Shown: positions 46,453-55,644, numbered from the stretch's first letter. The stretch: DNA of 64,000 nt from Streptomyces sp. NBC_01268 (GCF_036240795.1 NZ_CP108454.1:5640001-5704000), one strand, 5' to 3'. Program-made: numbers and translations. The notes: generated from the sequence alone by a model not told the origin.

Positions 46453-47337
46453 TCACGGCAGCGCTCCCGCGGCCGCCGGGTCGAAGAGCGGGGCGAGCAG
46501 CTCCCCGTACCGCTCCAGGCGCGGGGCGATGTCGTCCAGGAGCAGGACGAGCCGGTCGGGGGAGGTGCAGGCCTCGACCTCGGCCCAGGTGACCGGCGCC
46601 GAGACGGCGGGGAGCGGGCGGGCGCGCAGGGTGTAGGGGGTGGCGGTGGTCTTCGCGGCGGCGTTCTGGCTGTGGTCGACGAAGACCTTGCCCCGCCGCA
46701 GCGCCTTGGCCATGCGGTGGACGACCAGCCGGGGGAGCTCCGCCTCCGCCTCGACGGCGAGCGCGCGGGCGTACGCGGAGACCTGCCCGGACGGGGTCGG
46801 CTCCAGCGGGACGAGCAGGTGCAGGCCCTTGGACCCGGAGGTCTTCGCGTACGCCGTGAGACCGTCGGCCGCGAGGCGTTCCCGCAGGTGGCGGGCGACC
46901 AGGCAGCACTCGACGACGCTCGCGGGCGGTCCGGGGTCGAGGTCGAGGACGAGCCGGTCGGCGACGGCCTCGGAGCCCGCCCGCCACTGCGGGGTGTGGA
47001 ACTCGACGACCAGGTTGGCCGCCCACATCAGCGAGGCCAGGTCCTGGACCATCACCTGCCGGGCCCGCGGGTCCTCGGAGCGGGGCACGGGGGTGGTCTT
47101 CACCCAGGCGGGGGTGCCGGGCGGCGGGTTCTTGGTGAAGAAGAGCTGGCCCTCGGGGCCGTCCGGATAGCGCAGGAAGGAGACCGGGCGGTCGCGCAGA
47201 TGGGGCAGGATCGCGGCCCCGACGGTGGCGTAGTAGTGCAGCAGCTCGCCCTTGGTGGTGCCGGTGGCGGGGTGGAGGACCTTGTCCAGGTTGCTGAGCG
47301 CCAGCCGCCGCCCCTCCACCTCTGTGATGGGCGTCAT
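46453..47337 (-). CDS. LigD polymerase-domain protein (NHEJ primase-polymerase)
   Basis: A 294-aa archaeo-eukaryotic primase-type polymerase. Visible motifs are LSNLDKVLHPATGTTKGEL at the start, the catalytic Asp pair in RLVLDLDPG, TSGSKGLHLLVPL and VFVDHSQNAAAKTT near the C-terminus. It fills and extends ends, with preference for ribonucleotides, during non-homologous end joining. First gene of the leftward operon with the ligase gene, and divergent from ku with only 70 bp between starts, which links expression of all three. Confidence 0.95.
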   Translation of the reverse strand: MTPITEVEGRRLALSNLDKVLHPATGTTKGELLHYYATVGAAILPHLRDRPVSFLRYPDGPEGQLFFTKNPPPGTPAWVKTTPVPRSEDPRARQVMVQDLASLMWAANLVVEFHTPQWRAGSEAVADRLVLDLDPGPPASVVECCLVARHLRERLAADGLTAYAKTSGSKGLHLLVPLEPTPSGQVSAYARALAVEAEAELPRLVVHRMAKALRRGKVFVDHSQNAAAKTTATPYTLRARPLPAVSAPVTWAEVEACTSPDRLVLLLDDIAPRLERYGELLAPLFDPAAAGALP

Positions 47338-47407
47338 ACGATGAGAATCCCATGATTCCCGACTTCACGGGATGATCACGGCAAACCGGCTCGAAAGGCG
47401 ATGAAAC
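47338..47407. promoter_or_regulatory. shared ku / LigD-polymerase divergent promoter region
   Basis: A 70-bp gap that must carry both promoters. TCCCG (47357-47361) and CGGGA (47368-47372) form a short inverted repeat around 6 nt, near the middle. It is a weak candidate operator. GAAAGG (47394-47399) is the ku ribosome site. Confidence 0.45.
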
Positions 47408-48586
47408 GTGCGATCCATCTGGAACGGCGCCATATCCTTCGGGCTGGTCAGCATCCCGATCAAGCTGGTGAACGCCACCGAGAGCCGGTCGGTCTCCTTC
47501 CGCCAGATCCACCTCGAGGACGGCGGCCGGGTCCGCTACCGCAAGGTGTGCGAGCTCGACGGCGAGGAGGTCTCCGCGGCGGAGATCGGCAAGGCGTACG
47601 AGGACGCCGACGGGTCCATGATCCCGATCACCGACGAGGACCTGGCCGCCCTGCCGCTCCCGACGGCGAAGACCATCGAGATCGTGGCCTTCGTCCCGGC
47701 GGGGGAGATCGACCCGCTCCAGATGGACGCCGCGTACTACCTCTCGGCGAACGGGGTGCCGGCCGCCAAGCCGTACACCCTGCTGCGCGAGGCGCTGAAG
47801 CGCAGCGACAAGGTGGCGGTGGCGAAGTACGCGCTGCGCGGGCGCGAGCGGCTCGGCATGCTGCGGGTGGTCGACGACGTGATCGCCATGCACGGGCTGC
47901 TCTGGCCGGACGAGATCCGGGCCCCGGAGGGGGTCGCCCCCGAGACCCCCGTCACGGTGCGGGACGCCGAACTCGACCTGGCGGACGCCTTGATGGCCAC
48001 CCTGGGCGAGGTCGACATCACCGGCCTGCACGACGACTACCGGGAGGCCGTGGAGGAGATGATCGCGGCGAAGGCCGAGGGTGGCGCGGCGCTGGCACCC
48101 GCCGAGCCCGAGGCGGAGGGCGGCGGACAGGTCATCGACCTGATGGCGGCCCTGGAGAGCAGCGTCCGCGCGGCGAAGGAGGCCCGGGGCGAGCCGGGCG
48201 GGGAGGCGGCCGGGGAGAAGGTCGCCGAGGTGACCGAGCTCACCTCGCGCAAGAAGGCGGCCCGGGCGCCCGCGGCGCCCAAGGAGACGGGCGCGAAGAA
48301 GTCCACGGCGCGGACGGCGACGAAGAAGACGGCGGCACCGGCCCGCAAGTCGACGTCCAGGACGGCGTCCGGCGGATCGTCCGCGAAGGGCACGGCCAAG
48401 AGCACGGCCACGAAGAGCACGGCCACGAAGAGCACCGCCAAGTCCACGGCGGCCGGGTCCGCGGCGAAGGGCGCCGCCAAGTCCCCCGCCAGGAGCGCGG
48501 CCAGGGGCTCCGCCAAGTCCGCGGCCGAGCCGGCCGCGACGAAGCGGCAGGCGAAGAAGGCGACCCCGCGCAAGCGGTCCGCGTGA
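47408..48586 (+). CDS. ku: Ku DNA end-binding protein with long basic tail
   Basis: A 392-aa bacterial Ku. The core (residues 1 to about 255) starts with MRSIWNGAISFGLVSIPIKL and has AYYLSANG and YALRGRERLGMLR, the usual family features; it forms a ring-shaped homodimer on double-strand ends and recruits LigD. The remaining roughly 130 residues are a Lys/Ala/Ser/Thr tail with short repeats (KSTA, TKSTA) ending TPRKRSA, like histone H1 or HupS tails, which adds sequence-independent DNA binding. Start is GTG 47408. It is divergent from the LigD polymerase gene. Confidence 0.97.
   Translation: MRSIWNGAISFGLVSIPIKLVNATESRSVSFRQIHLEDGGRVRYRKVCELDGEEVSAAEIGKAYEDADGSMIPITDEDLAALPLPTAKTIEIVAFVPAGEIDPLQMDAAYYLSANGVPAAKPYTLLREALKRSDKVAVAKYALRGRERLGMLRVVDDVIAMHGLLWPDEIRAPEGVAPETPVTVRDAELDLADALMATLGEVDITGLHDDYREAVEEMIAAKAEGGAALAPAEPEAEGGGQVIDLMAALESSVRAAKEARGEPGGEAAGEKVAEVTELTSRKKAARAPAAPKETGAKKSTARTATKKTAAPARKSTSRTASGGSSAKGTAKSTATKSTATKSTAKSTAAGSAAKGAAKSPARSAARGSAKSAAEPAATKRQAKKATPRKRSA
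48401..48430 (+). repeat. 15-bp tandem repeat in the ku tail
   Basis: AGCACGGCCACGAAG occurs twice in tandem (48401-48415 and 48416-48430), followed by a degenerate copy. It encodes STATK units of the basic tail and is prone to length change by slippage. Confidence 0.85.
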
Positions 48587-48947
48587 TCCGGCGGAGGTGG
48601 CCGGAAGTGACTCCAGCCACACCCCGAATGGGGGCACGGGTAAAGAATTCGCCATGATGTCGCGGGGGCGTCTCGATATGTGGTCCAGGGGCCTCGCGTA
48701 CACGTCTGTGGGTAGCGCACACGCGTGTTCCTGACTGTTTTCGGTCGCGACGCGTGCTGGCCGGAGACCGCCCCGACCTGCTGACGGCCCGGCCCGGGCG
48801 GGGCGGACGTGTCCGGAATGCTTCGGCCGCCACGGGCCGTACATGCGGCCGGTGTATCCTCGGGGATCAAAAAAGGTCCGGAAAATGTAACCGGAATTCA
48901 ATGTTCCCCTTTACTTCGCAGACACAGCCCGTTTACGGCGTCGATCT

Positions 48948-48977
48948 TTGACAAAGCGAAGCGGTGGTTTTTAGACT
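48948..48977 (+). promoter_or_regulatory. HrdB-type promoter of the response-regulator gene
   Basis: TTGACA at 48948-48953 and TAGACT at 48972-48977, separated by 18 bp, match the principal-sigma consensus of Streptomyces closely. Transcription should begin near 48984, giving a leader of about 20 nt with GGGGGAGA as ribosome site before ATG 49005. Confidence 0.78.
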
Positions 48978-48994
48978 CGTTGGACAACAGTCTA
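48972..48994. promoter_or_regulatory. operator-like inverted repeat over the -10 and start site
   Basis: TAGACT (48972-48977) is repeated inverted as AGTCTA (48989-48994), with inner GTTG and CAAC also complementary, offset by one base. Because it covers the -10 box and start site, a bound protein would block transcription; autoregulation by the encoded regulator is one possibility. Confidence 0.55.
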
Positions 48995-49004
48995 GGGGGA
49001 GACG

Positions 49005-49739
49005 ATGAGTCAGCGTACGCAGGAGAAACCGAAACCTCTGATACCCGACGTTTATATCGACCGTGATTCCGTCGGCTGTGACAGCTGGCGGATCCTCGTG
49101 GTGGAGAGCGAGCTCCGGTACGCCGAGTCGCTCGTGACGGGCCTGCGCCGGCACGGCCACCAGGTGTCCACCGTCGAGACCGGCGGCGCCGCGCTCCAGG
49201 TCTACACCTCGGCCGACCTGGTCCTGATCGATCTCGAACTGCCCGATCTCGACGGCCTTGAGGTCTGTCGGGCGATTCGCGCCGCCGGAGACACCCCGAT
49301 CATCGCCGTCACCGCCCGCGGCTCCGAACTCGACCGGGTCCTCGGCCTCCAGGCCGGCGCCGACGACTACATGGTCAAACCGTACGGATTCCGTGAGCTC
49401 ATGGCCCGTATGCAGGCCGTCATGCGCCGGTCCAGGCCCCGGCCGCGCGTCATGGACGTCATCGACCAGGGCCCGCTCCGCATTGACGCCGGAGCCCGCC
49501 AGGTCAGCCTCCACGGAAAGCAGATAGACGTCACCCGAAAAGAGTTCGACGTTCTTTATCTGCTCGCCTCCAATCCGGGAAACGTCGTCCCCCGCAAAAG
49601 GCTCATGCAGCAGATATGGGGAGATTCCTGGTCTCGTAGAACCGTGGACACGCACGTGAGCAGCCTCCGCAACAAGCTGGGCTGCCGGGACTGGATCGTC
49701 ACCATTCGCGGTGTCGGATTCAAGCTCGGCAAAGTGTAA
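49005..49739 (+). CDS. atypical OmpR-family response regulator, probable cluster regulator
   Basis: A 244-aa regulator with a 28-residue N-terminal extension, a receiver domain (Asp76 in VLIDLELPD, Thr103, Lys125) and an OmpR-type winged helix (VTRKEFDVLYLLA, VDTHVSSLRNKLG). The acidic pocket that normally reads Asp/Glu-Asp is Glu34-Ser35 (VVESEL), so magnesium-dependent phosphorylation may be weakened. No kinase gene is adjacent. Atypical receivers of this kind in Streptomyces biosynthetic clusters can respond to end products instead of phosphate. Its promoter carries an inverted repeat over the -10. It precedes the HTH protein by 44 bp. Confidence 0.9.
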   Translation: MSQRTQEKPKPLIPDVYIDRDSVGCDSWRILVVESELRYAESLVTGLRRHGHQVSTVETGGAALQVYTSADLVLIDLELPDLDGLEVCRAIRAAGDTPIIAVTARGSELDRVLGLQAGADDYMVKPYGFRELMARMQAVMRRSRPRPRVMDVIDQGPLRIDAGARQVSLHGKQIDVTRKEFDVLYLLASNPGNVVPRKRLMQQIWGDSWSRRTVDTHVSSLRNKLGCRDWIVTIRGVGFKLGKV

Positions 49740-49783
49740 TAGGCAGCGTCGGCGCACGGTTTCGGAACACGGAGAATCGGAAA

Positions 49784-50704
49784 ATGGCTCACCCGGCGAC
49801 GCACCTGCCCCCGCGGGCCGTGTGCGTGGGCGAGGACTGCAGGCGCAGCGCCGTCGACGGCGGCGGCAAACGACGGGTACGGCCGGACCTCCGGCTCTGC
49901 CCCCCATGTCTTGGCCGGCTGGTCGCGGCCCTCGAAGAACTTCCCGGCCTCTACGCCGAGTGCGAGCGGGTGCTCGGCGGCGCCGGCCCGGCGCGAGGGT
50001 CCGGCGAACGGCGCGGCACCGGCGGCCGGCCCGCCGGAATCCCGCTCAACGGCCCGGCGGCCGAGGTGCGTTCGGCGATCGTCGCCACCCTCGGTTCCTG
50101 GAGCGGACTCGTCGCCGAAGAGCGGGGCTTCCCCGCACCCCGGCGCACCCCCGTCCACCTGGCGGCCTTCCTGCTGCGCAGCGCCGAGTGGCTGGCCGCC
50201 CACCCCGCCGTCGCGGACGCCACCCGCGAGCTGGCCCGGCTGGTCGGCGCCGCCCGGCGGGTGGCCCGCGAACCGGTGCGCCACCTCCCGGTCGGGCCCT
50301 GCGTGGAACCCGGCTGCACGGGCGGACTCGCGGTCGTCGGCGGCACCCGGCGCATCCTGTGCGACGCGGACCCGGCCCACCAGTGGGCGAGCCACGAGTG
50401 GACCCGGCTGCGCCGCGCCATGCCCGGCCAGCGCGTGCCCGCCCAGGCCGCCGCGCGGGTCCCGGCCCAGGGCGCGGCACGGGTTCCCGCCCAGGGCACG
50501 GCGCCCGCGCCCGAGCCCGTCGAACGCTGGCTCACCGCCCGGGACATCGCGGACCTGTGGGGCGCGCCCACCGGCACCGTCTACCGGCTCGCCAGCGAGC
50601 AGCGCTGGCGCAGGCGCAACCGCTGCGGCCGCACGTACTACGCGGAGAGCGACGTCCACGGCAGCTTCAGCGGGCGCCGGCCCCGCACTCCCGCGATGAA
50701 GTGA
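49784..50704 (+). CDS. zinc-ribbon and helix-turn-helix protein, putative regulator
   Basis: A 306-aa protein. The N-terminal half has a Cys4 pattern (C14, C19, C39, C42: CVGEDC and CPPC) that looks like a zinc ribbon. A second Cys pair (GPCVEPGC) and CDADPAHQW lie near residues 170-200. The C-terminal 50 residues (WLTARDIADLWGAPTGTVYRL) form an excisionase/MerR-like helix-turn-helix. In between are three VPAQ repeats. I infer a DNA-binding regulator that works with the response regulator upstream (44-bp gap); this pairing occurs in other actinomycete clusters. No enzyme motif is visible. Confidence 0.75.
   Translation: MAHPATHLPPRAVCVGEDCRRSAVDGGGKRRVRPDLRLCPPCLGRLVAALEELPGLYAECERVLGGAGPARGSGERRGTGGRPAGIPLNGPAAEVRSAIVATLGSWSGLVAEERGFPAPRRTPVHLAAFLLRSAEWLAAHPAVADATRELARLVGAARRVAREPVRHLPVGPCVEPGCTGGLAVVGGTRRILCDADPAHQWASHEWTRLRRAMPGQRVPAQAAARVPAQGAARVPAQGTAPAPEPVERWLTARDIADLWGAPTGTVYRLASEQRWRRRNRCGRTYYAESDVHGSFSGRRPRTPAMK
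50432..50503 (+). repeat. three 24-bp tandem repeats in the HTH protein gene
   Basis: Imperfect 24-bp units at 50432-50455, 50456-50479 and 50480-50503 encode three RVPAQ(A/G)AA-type units, a flexible spacer before the helix-turn-helix. Confidence 0.85.
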
Positions 50705-50739
50705 CACGGAGGGCCGGGGACCGGGGGGCCGGAACACGG

Positions 50740-50849
50740 CCCACGGCACCCGCCCACGGCCCCGCCCGCGCACCCGCCCACGGCGCCCGCCCACGGCCCC
50801 GCCCACGGCGCCCGCCCACGGCACCTGCGCATGGCGACCACCCCACGGC
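50740..50849. repeat. cluster of CCCACGGC repeats upstream of the PPTase gene
   Basis: The octamer CCCACGGC occurs seven times between 50740 and 50849 (starts 50740, 50753, 50777, 50790, 50802, 50815, 50842), mostly 12-13 bp apart. It fills the 246-bp gap between the HTH gene and the PPTase gene. It may be a regulator-binding array or a slippage-prone GC repeat. Confidence 0.8.
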
Positions 50850-50950
50850 ACCCGCCCCGAGCCCACACCCACCACCCACCACCCCGACGCCCCGCCCCCG
50901 GCTCCCGTCCGGACGGCGGGGCGTCGCCGTTCCCGAGGAGATCCCGCCCG

Positions 50951-51628
50951 ATGCAGGCCGAAGCCTGGTTCCTTGAGGTGGACACCGTCCCGTCCGCCGA
51001 CGCACTCGACACCACCGCCCTCGACGCCCACGAGCGGCAGCGCGCCGCGTCCTTCGTACGGGCCTCCGACCGCACGCTGTACACCGTCGCGCACCTCGCC
51101 CTGCGCACCCTCCTCGCGCGCCTCCTCGGCGCCCGCCCCGAGGAACTGGCGTTCGCGCGCGAGCCCTGCCCCTGCTGCGGGGCCGCCCACGGGCGGCCGG
51201 TGCTCGCCGTCCCCGAACCGCCGGTGCACTTCTCCCTCTCGCACACCCAGGGCCTGGTCCTCGTCGCCACCGCCCCGGTCCCCGTCGGCGCCGACGCCCA
51301 GCTGCGCCCCGCGCCGGGGGACGTGACCGGACTGCTGCCCGCCCTCCATCCCGCCGAACGCGCCGCCCTCGCGACCGAACCCGACCCCGCCCGGCGGGCC
51401 GCCGCGTTCGGCCGGATCTGGGCCCGCAAGGAGGCGTACCTCAAGGGCCTCGGCACCGGCCTCGGCCGCGACAGCACCCTGGACGACCTCGCCGCCGACC
51501 CGGCCGGCTGGACCGTGGACGACCTGCCCTGCGGCCCCCGCCACCACGCCGCCGTCGCCCTGCGCGCCGCCCGCCCCGACACCCGGCCCCCGGTGTCGCA
51601 CCACGTCCTGTCCCTGACCGAGTTGTGA
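50951..51628 (+). CDS. Sfp-type 4'-phosphopantetheinyl transferase
   Basis: A 225-aa Sfp-type PPTase that moves phosphopantetheine from CoA to the Ser of carrier domains. It has HFSLSHT, the GxD magnesium motif (residues 113-117, GADAQ) and the WARKEAYLKGLG motif (W157, K160, E161). The usual Glu of the first motif (GVDVE) is Gln here. Start ATG 50951 is chosen because upstream codons are Pro/His-rich repeat sequence. It is placed just before the NRPS-like gene, whose single T domain is the natural target. Confidence 0.9.
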   Translation: MQAEAWFLEVDTVPSADALDTTALDAHERQRAASFVRASDRTLYTVAHLALRTLLARLLGARPEELAFAREPCPCCGAAHGRPVLAVPEPPVHFSLSHTQGLVLVATAPVPVGADAQLRPAPGDVTGLLPALHPAERAALATEPDPARRAAAFGRIWARKEAYLKGLGTGLGRDSTLDDLAADPAGWTVDDLPCGPRHHAAVALRAARPDTRPPVSHHVLSLTEL

Positions 51629-51682
51629 GAGAACCCGCGCAGCCCGACCGGGATTTGAGAAACCCGACACAGCTCTGACACA
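51626..51682. promoter_or_regulatory. direct repeats upstream of the NRPS-like gene
   Basis: TGAGAGAACCCG (51626-51637) recurs as TGAGAAACCCG (51656-51666), about 30 bp or three helical turns apart. GACACA occurs at 51666-51671 and 51677-51682, exactly 11 bp apart. OmpR/SARP-type winged helices bind direct repeats with 10-11-bp spacing, so this is a plausible target for the cluster regulator. The remaining stretch to the NRPS-like start at 51917 has no gene. Confidence 0.5.
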
Positions 51683-51916
51683 AGCCCCATTGAACGCGGG
51701 GGCCCGTCCGAAGAAGCTGGACGTGAAGGTCGGTGCGCTGTCTCCACCGCGCGGCCCGCCCGGCCGGATCCACCTTCCCCGGCCGCCCCCACGCCGTCTC
51801 CGTCGCCGTCGTGCTGCCCATCCCGCAGCCGGCGGCGGCCGTGTTCCGGCACCCGTCGCGCGCCCCTCCACGGGGCCACCGCACCCCACACCGCACACCA
51901 GAGAGAGGACATCGCC

Positions 51917-54679
51917 ATGACCGTGGCCATCCCATCGACCCGGACCGTCGCGGACCTGCTGCTCCAGGCCGCGGAGGCCCACCCCGGCTCCGGCGTCCTC
52001 CACCACGAGGGCGACGCCGGCGCCGCCGCCGCCCCGCTCCAGACGTACCCGGAGCTGGTGCACGAGGCCCGTCGGGTCCTCACCGGCCTGCGCGCCCGCG
52101 GGCTCGCCCCGCAGGACAAGGTCGTCCTGCTCCTGGAGCGTCCGCGGGAGTTCCTCACCGCCTTCTGGGCCTGCCTCCTCGGCGGCTACGTGCCGGTGCC
52201 GATGGCCCCGCTCGGCGGCGACCCGGAGCGCTGGGCCGCCCAGCTCGGCCACGTGCACACCCTGCTCGACGGGCCGCTGGTCGTCACCAACGACAGCCTG
52301 GCCGCCGAGCTGCCCCGCGTCGACGGCCTCGCCGTCACCGCCCTGGACACGCTGTACGGCACCGAGCCGGCCGAGCTGCTGCACGAGGCGGCCCCCGAGG
52401 ACACCGCGCTGCTCGTCCTCACCTCCGGATCCACCGGCAACTCCAAGGCCGTCCGCCTCACCCACGCCAACCTGATCGCCTCCATGGCGGGCAAGAACAC
52501 GGCCCACCACATCGGCCCCGACGACCTCTCGCTCAACTGGGTCTCCTTCGACCACGTCGCCGCGCTCCTGGAGTGCCACCTGCTGCCGCTGTCCGTCGGC
52601 GCCACCCAGCTGCACGTCGAGGCCGCCGTCGTCCTCGGCGAACCGCTGGACTTCCTGCGGCTGGTCTCCCGCTACGGCGTCACCATGACCTTCACCCCGA
52701 ACTTCCTGCTCGGGCTGCTCAACGCCTCCGCCGACCGGCTCGACGAGCACGGCCCGGTCGACCTGTCGAAGCTGCGGCACATCATCAGCGGCGGCGAGGC
52801 CGTCGTCCGCACCACCGGCGAGGCCTTCCTGGCCCACTTCGCGCCGTACGGCCTCAAGGGCGACACCCTCTGGCCCGCGTTCGGCATGACCGAGACCTGC
52901 GCCGGGTCCATCTACTCGCGCGAGTTCCCCGCCTCCGACCAGGGGCAGGAGTTCGCCAACCTCGGGCGCCCCGTCGACGGCCTGCGGATCCGCGTCGCCG
53001 ACGAGCAGGACCGGCCGCTGGGGGAGGGGCAGACGGGCGAGCTCCAGCTCATCGGCCCGATGATCACGCCCGGCTACCACAACAACGAGCAGGCCACGAA
53101 GGACGCCTTCACGGCCGACGGCTGGTTCCGCAGCGGTGACCTGGGCCGGATCGACGACGGGCGGCTCACCCTCGTCGGGCGCAGCAAGGACAGCATCATC
53201 GTCAACGGCGTCAACTACTTCAGCCACGACATCGAGACCCTGCTCCAGGAGCTCGACGACGTCGCCCGCTCCTACGTCGCCGCCTTCCCCACCCGCGCCC
53301 CGGGCTCCGACACCGAGCAGCTCGTCGTCGCCTTCCACCCCGAGGTCGAGGACGGTGACGAACTCGCCCTCTACCGCGTCCTGTCCGCGGTCCGCGCCAG
53401 CGTCGTCATGCACTGGGGCTTCCGCCCCTCGCTGATCCTCCCGCTGCCGAAGGAGGCCTTCCCGAAGACCAGCCTCGGGAAGATCCAGCGCCCGCTCATG
53501 CGCAAGCGCCTCGAAGCGGGGGCGTACGCGGAGACCGCCGACGCCGTCGCCGACCTGATCCTGCGCCGCCTCGGCGGCTACACCGCGCCCGAGGGCGAGA
53601 CCGAGACGGTCCTCGCCGGGATCTACGCGGAGATGTTCGACACCGACCCCGCGAAGCTGAGCGCCACCGCCAACTTCTTCGACCTCGGCGGCACCTCGCT
53701 CGACATCCTGCGGCTGCGCAGCCTGGTCGCCCGCCGGCTCGGCGCCCAGGACCTGCAGATCATCACCGTCCTGATGGCGCCGACCGTCCGCGCGCTGGCC
53801 GCCCGGCTCGCCGAGGACGCCGCCGGCGGGGCCGCGGTCCGCCCGTACGACCCGATCGTGCCGATGCAGGTCGTCGGCGACAAGACGCCGCTGTTCTGCG
53901 TCCACCCCGGCGTCGGCGAGGTCCTCGTCTTCGTCAACCTCGCCAAGTACTTCGTCGGCGACCGGCCGTTCTACGCCCTGCGTGCCCGCGGCTTCAACCC
54001 CGGCGAGAAGCCCTTCGAGAGCTTCGAGGAGATGGTGAGCACCTACGTCGCCGCCATCCGCGAGAAGCAGCCGCACGGCCCCTACGCCGTCGCCGGCTAC
54101 TCGTACGGCGGCGCCGTCGCCTTCGAGATCGCCAAGGTCCTGGAGGCCGAGGGCGAGCGGGTCGACTTCATCGGCAGCTTCAACCTGCCTCCGCACATCA
54201 AGTACCGCATGGACGAGCTGGACTTCGTCGAGACCGCGGCCAACCTGGCCTTCTTCCTCGCCCTCATCGACAAGAAGCAGTCGCTCGACCTGCCGAACGA
54301 GCTGCGCCACCTGTCGCGCGAGGAGCAGCTCGCGTACTTCATCGACCACGCGCCCGCCGCCCGGCTCGCCGAACTCGACCTGGACCTGGCCAAGTTCACC
54401 GCCTGGGCCGAACTCGCCGACGGGCTCACCGACCTCGGCCGCAGCTACTCGCCGTCGGGCCACGTCCGCGGCATGTCCGTCTTCTACGCGATACCGCTGC
54501 GCGGCACCAAGGAGGACTGGCTGAACAACGAGCTCAGCCGCTGGAAGGAGCACGCCGACGACGTCAGCTTCATCGACGTCCCCGGCGAGCACTACACGCT
54601 GATGGGCCCGCAGCACGTGGCCGGCTTCCAGTCGATCCTCCGCAAGGAGCTCGACCGGGCGCTCGGCGACGGCAAGTAA
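51917..54679 (+). CDS. NRPS-like synthetase A-T-TE (polyporic acid / atromentin synthetase type)
   Basis: A 920-aa three-domain enzyme without condensation domain. The adenylation domain (about 1-545) has TSGSTG (169-174), GMTET (323-327) and catalytic Lys522 (SLGKIQ). The carrier domain has the phosphopantetheine Ser594 (DLGGTS). The thioesterase (about 640-920) has Ser729 in GYSYGG and His892 in GEHYTLMG. This A-T-TE layout belongs to enzymes such as TdiA, AtrA, RalA and EchA, which activate two arylpyruvates and join them by Claisen-Dieckmann chemistry into dihydroxybenzoquinones. Neighbouring genes make phenylpyruvate, which points to polyporic acid, the p-terphenyl core. A regulatory repeat region lies upstream. 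Confidence 0.93.
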   Translation: MTVAIPSTRTVADLLLQAAEAHPGSGVLHHEGDAGAAAAPLQTYPELVHEARRVLTGLRARGLAPQDKVVLLLERPREFLTAFWACLLGGYVPVPMAPLGGDPERWAAQLGHVHTLLDGPLVVTNDSLAAELPRVDGLAVTALDTLYGTEPAELLHEAAPEDTALLVLTSGSTGNSKAVRLTHANLIASMAGKNTAHHIGPDDLSLNWVSFDHVAALLECHLLPLSVGATQLHVEAAVVLGEPLDFLRLVSRYGVTMTFTPNFLLGLLNASADRLDEHGPVDLSKLRHIISGGEAVVRTTGEAFLAHFAPYGLKGDTLWPAFGMTETCAGSIYSREFPASDQGQEFANLGRPVDGLRIRVADEQDRPLGEGQTGELQLIGPMITPGYHNNEQATKDAFTADGWFRSGDLGRIDDGRLTLVGRSKDSIIVNGVNYFSHDIETLLQELDDVARSYVAAFPTRAPGSDTEQLVVAFHPEVEDGDELALYRVLSAVRASVVMHWGFRPSLILPLPKEAFPKTSLGKIQRPLMRKRLEAGAYAETADAVADLILRRLGGYTAPEGETETVLAGIYAEMFDTDPAKLSATANFFDLGGTSLDILRLRSLVARRLGAQDLQIITVLMAPTVRALAARLAEDAAGGAAVRPYDPIVPMQVVGDKTPLFCVHPGVGEVLVFVNLAKYFVGDRPFYALRARGFNPGEKPFESFEEMVSTYVAAIREKQPHGPYAVAGYSYGGAVAFEIAKVLEAEGERVDFIGSFNLPPHIKYRMDELDFVETAANLAFFLALIDKKQSLDLPNELRHLSREEQLAYFIDHAPAARLAELDLDLAKFTAWAELADGLTDLGRSYSPSGHVRGMSVFYAIPLRGTKEDWLNNELSRWKEHADDVSFIDVPGEHYTLMGPQHVAGFQSILRKELDRALGDGK

Positions 54680-54704
54680 GCACGAAACGAAGGGGACTGC
54701 ACAG

Positions 54705-55631
54705 ATGAACGGCAAGAAGATCCTGGTCACCGGCGGCACGGGCCAGGTGGCCGGACCGGTCGCCAAGGCGCTCGCCCAGGACAACGAGGTCTGGGCGCTC
54801 GGGCGCTTCGGCACCCCCGGCTCGGAGGACGCCCTGCGCGAGCACGGCATCACCACCTTCCGCTGGGACATGGACGACACGAGCGAGGACGCCCTCAAGG
54901 GACTGCCCGAGGACTTCACCCATGTCATCCACTCCGCGGTGAACCGCGGCGAGGACGGCGACTTCAACCGGGCGGTCGAGGTCAACACCGTCGCCGCCGG
55001 CCGCCTGATGACCCACTGCCGCACCGCGGAGGCGTTCCTGTACGTCTCCACCGGCGCCCTCTACAAGCGCCAGACGCTCGACCACGCCTACCGGGAGGAC
55101 GACCCGGTCGACGGCGTCGCCGACTGGCTGCCCGCCTACCCGGTCGTCAAGATCGCCACCGAGGGCGCGGTCCGCGCGTACGCGGCGACCCTCGGCCTGC
55201 CCACGATCATCGCCCGCCTCAACATCGCCTACGGTCCCGGCGGTTACGGCGGCGTCCCGATGCTCTACTTCAAGCGGATGCTGGCCGGCGAGCCCATCCC
55301 GGTCCCGGTCGAGGGCCAGAACTGGTGCTCCCTGCTCTACACCGACGACCTCGTCGAGCAGGTCCCCCACCTGTGGAACGCGGCGACCGTGCCCGCCACC
55401 CTCACCAACTGGGGCGGCGACGAGTCCGTCGGCATCACCGACTGCGTCCGTCACCTGGAGGAGCTCACCGGCGTCCAGGCCAAGCTGGTGCCGAGCGAGG
55501 TCACCCGCGAGACCTACCAGTTCGACCCGACGCTGCGGAAGCAGCTCACCGGGCCGTGCAAGGTCGACTGGCGCGAGGGCATCCGCCGCACCGTCGAGTC
55601 CATGTATCCCGAGTACGCGAAGCAGCGCTGA
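54705..55631 (+). CDS. extended SDR (NAD(P)-dependent epimerase/dehydratase family) oxidoreductase
   Basis: A 308-aa extended short-chain dehydrogenase/reductase. The cofactor loop is [12 protein letters not shown] and the catalytic YxxxK is YPVVK, preceded by LYVSTGALY with the active-site Ser/Thr. It starts 26 bp after the NRPS-like gene with GAAGGGG, so it is co-transcribed. In p-terphenyl pathways a reductase acts on the polyporic-acid quinone before loss of water; this enzyme is the likely candidate. The exact substrate is inferred. Confidence 0.88.
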   Translation: MNGKKILVTGGTGQVAGPVAKALAQDNEVWALGRFGTPGSEDALREHGITTFRWDMDDTSEDALKGLPEDFTHVIHSAVNRGEDGDFNRAVEVNTVAAGRLMTHCRTAEAFLYVSTGALYKRQTLDHAYREDDPVDGVADWLPAYPVVKIATEGAVRAYAATLGLPTIIARLNIAYGPGGYGGVPMLYFKRMLAGEPIPVPVEGQNWCSLLYTDDLVEQVPHLWNAATVPATLTNWGGDESVGITDCVRHLEELTGVQAKLVPSEVTRETYQFDPTLRKQLTGPCKVDWREGIRRTVESMYPEYAKQR

Positions 55632-55644
55632 GGAGCGGCGAGCG

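Larger units (their letters stand above)
48587..49004. other. 418-bp intergenic region before the biosynthetic cluster regulator
   Basis: No gene supported. It is AT-richer towards 48870-48990. It includes a perfect palindrome ACACGCGTGT (48719-48728) and, at its right end, a sigma-70-type promoter overlapped by an inverted repeat (listed separately). It is a natural left border of the biosynthetic cluster. Confidence 0.6.

Noticed and set aside
39878..49739. Pairing of the orphan kinase at 39,878 with the response regulator at 49,005
   Set aside because: They are about 8 kb apart with unrelated operons between, and the regulator has a degenerate acidic pocket and a cluster-type context. Nothing supports a cognate pair.
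50740..50849. Repeat cluster considered as a CRISPR-like array
   Set aside because: Repeats are 8 bp with 4-19-bp spacers of the same composition; there are no cas genes.
51917..54679. NRPS-like gene considered as a carboxylic acid reductase or stand-alone acyl-CoA ligase
   Set aside because: The C-terminal domain has a thioesterase GxSxG Ser and a terminal His, not a NADPH-binding reductase domain, and a carrier domain is present.
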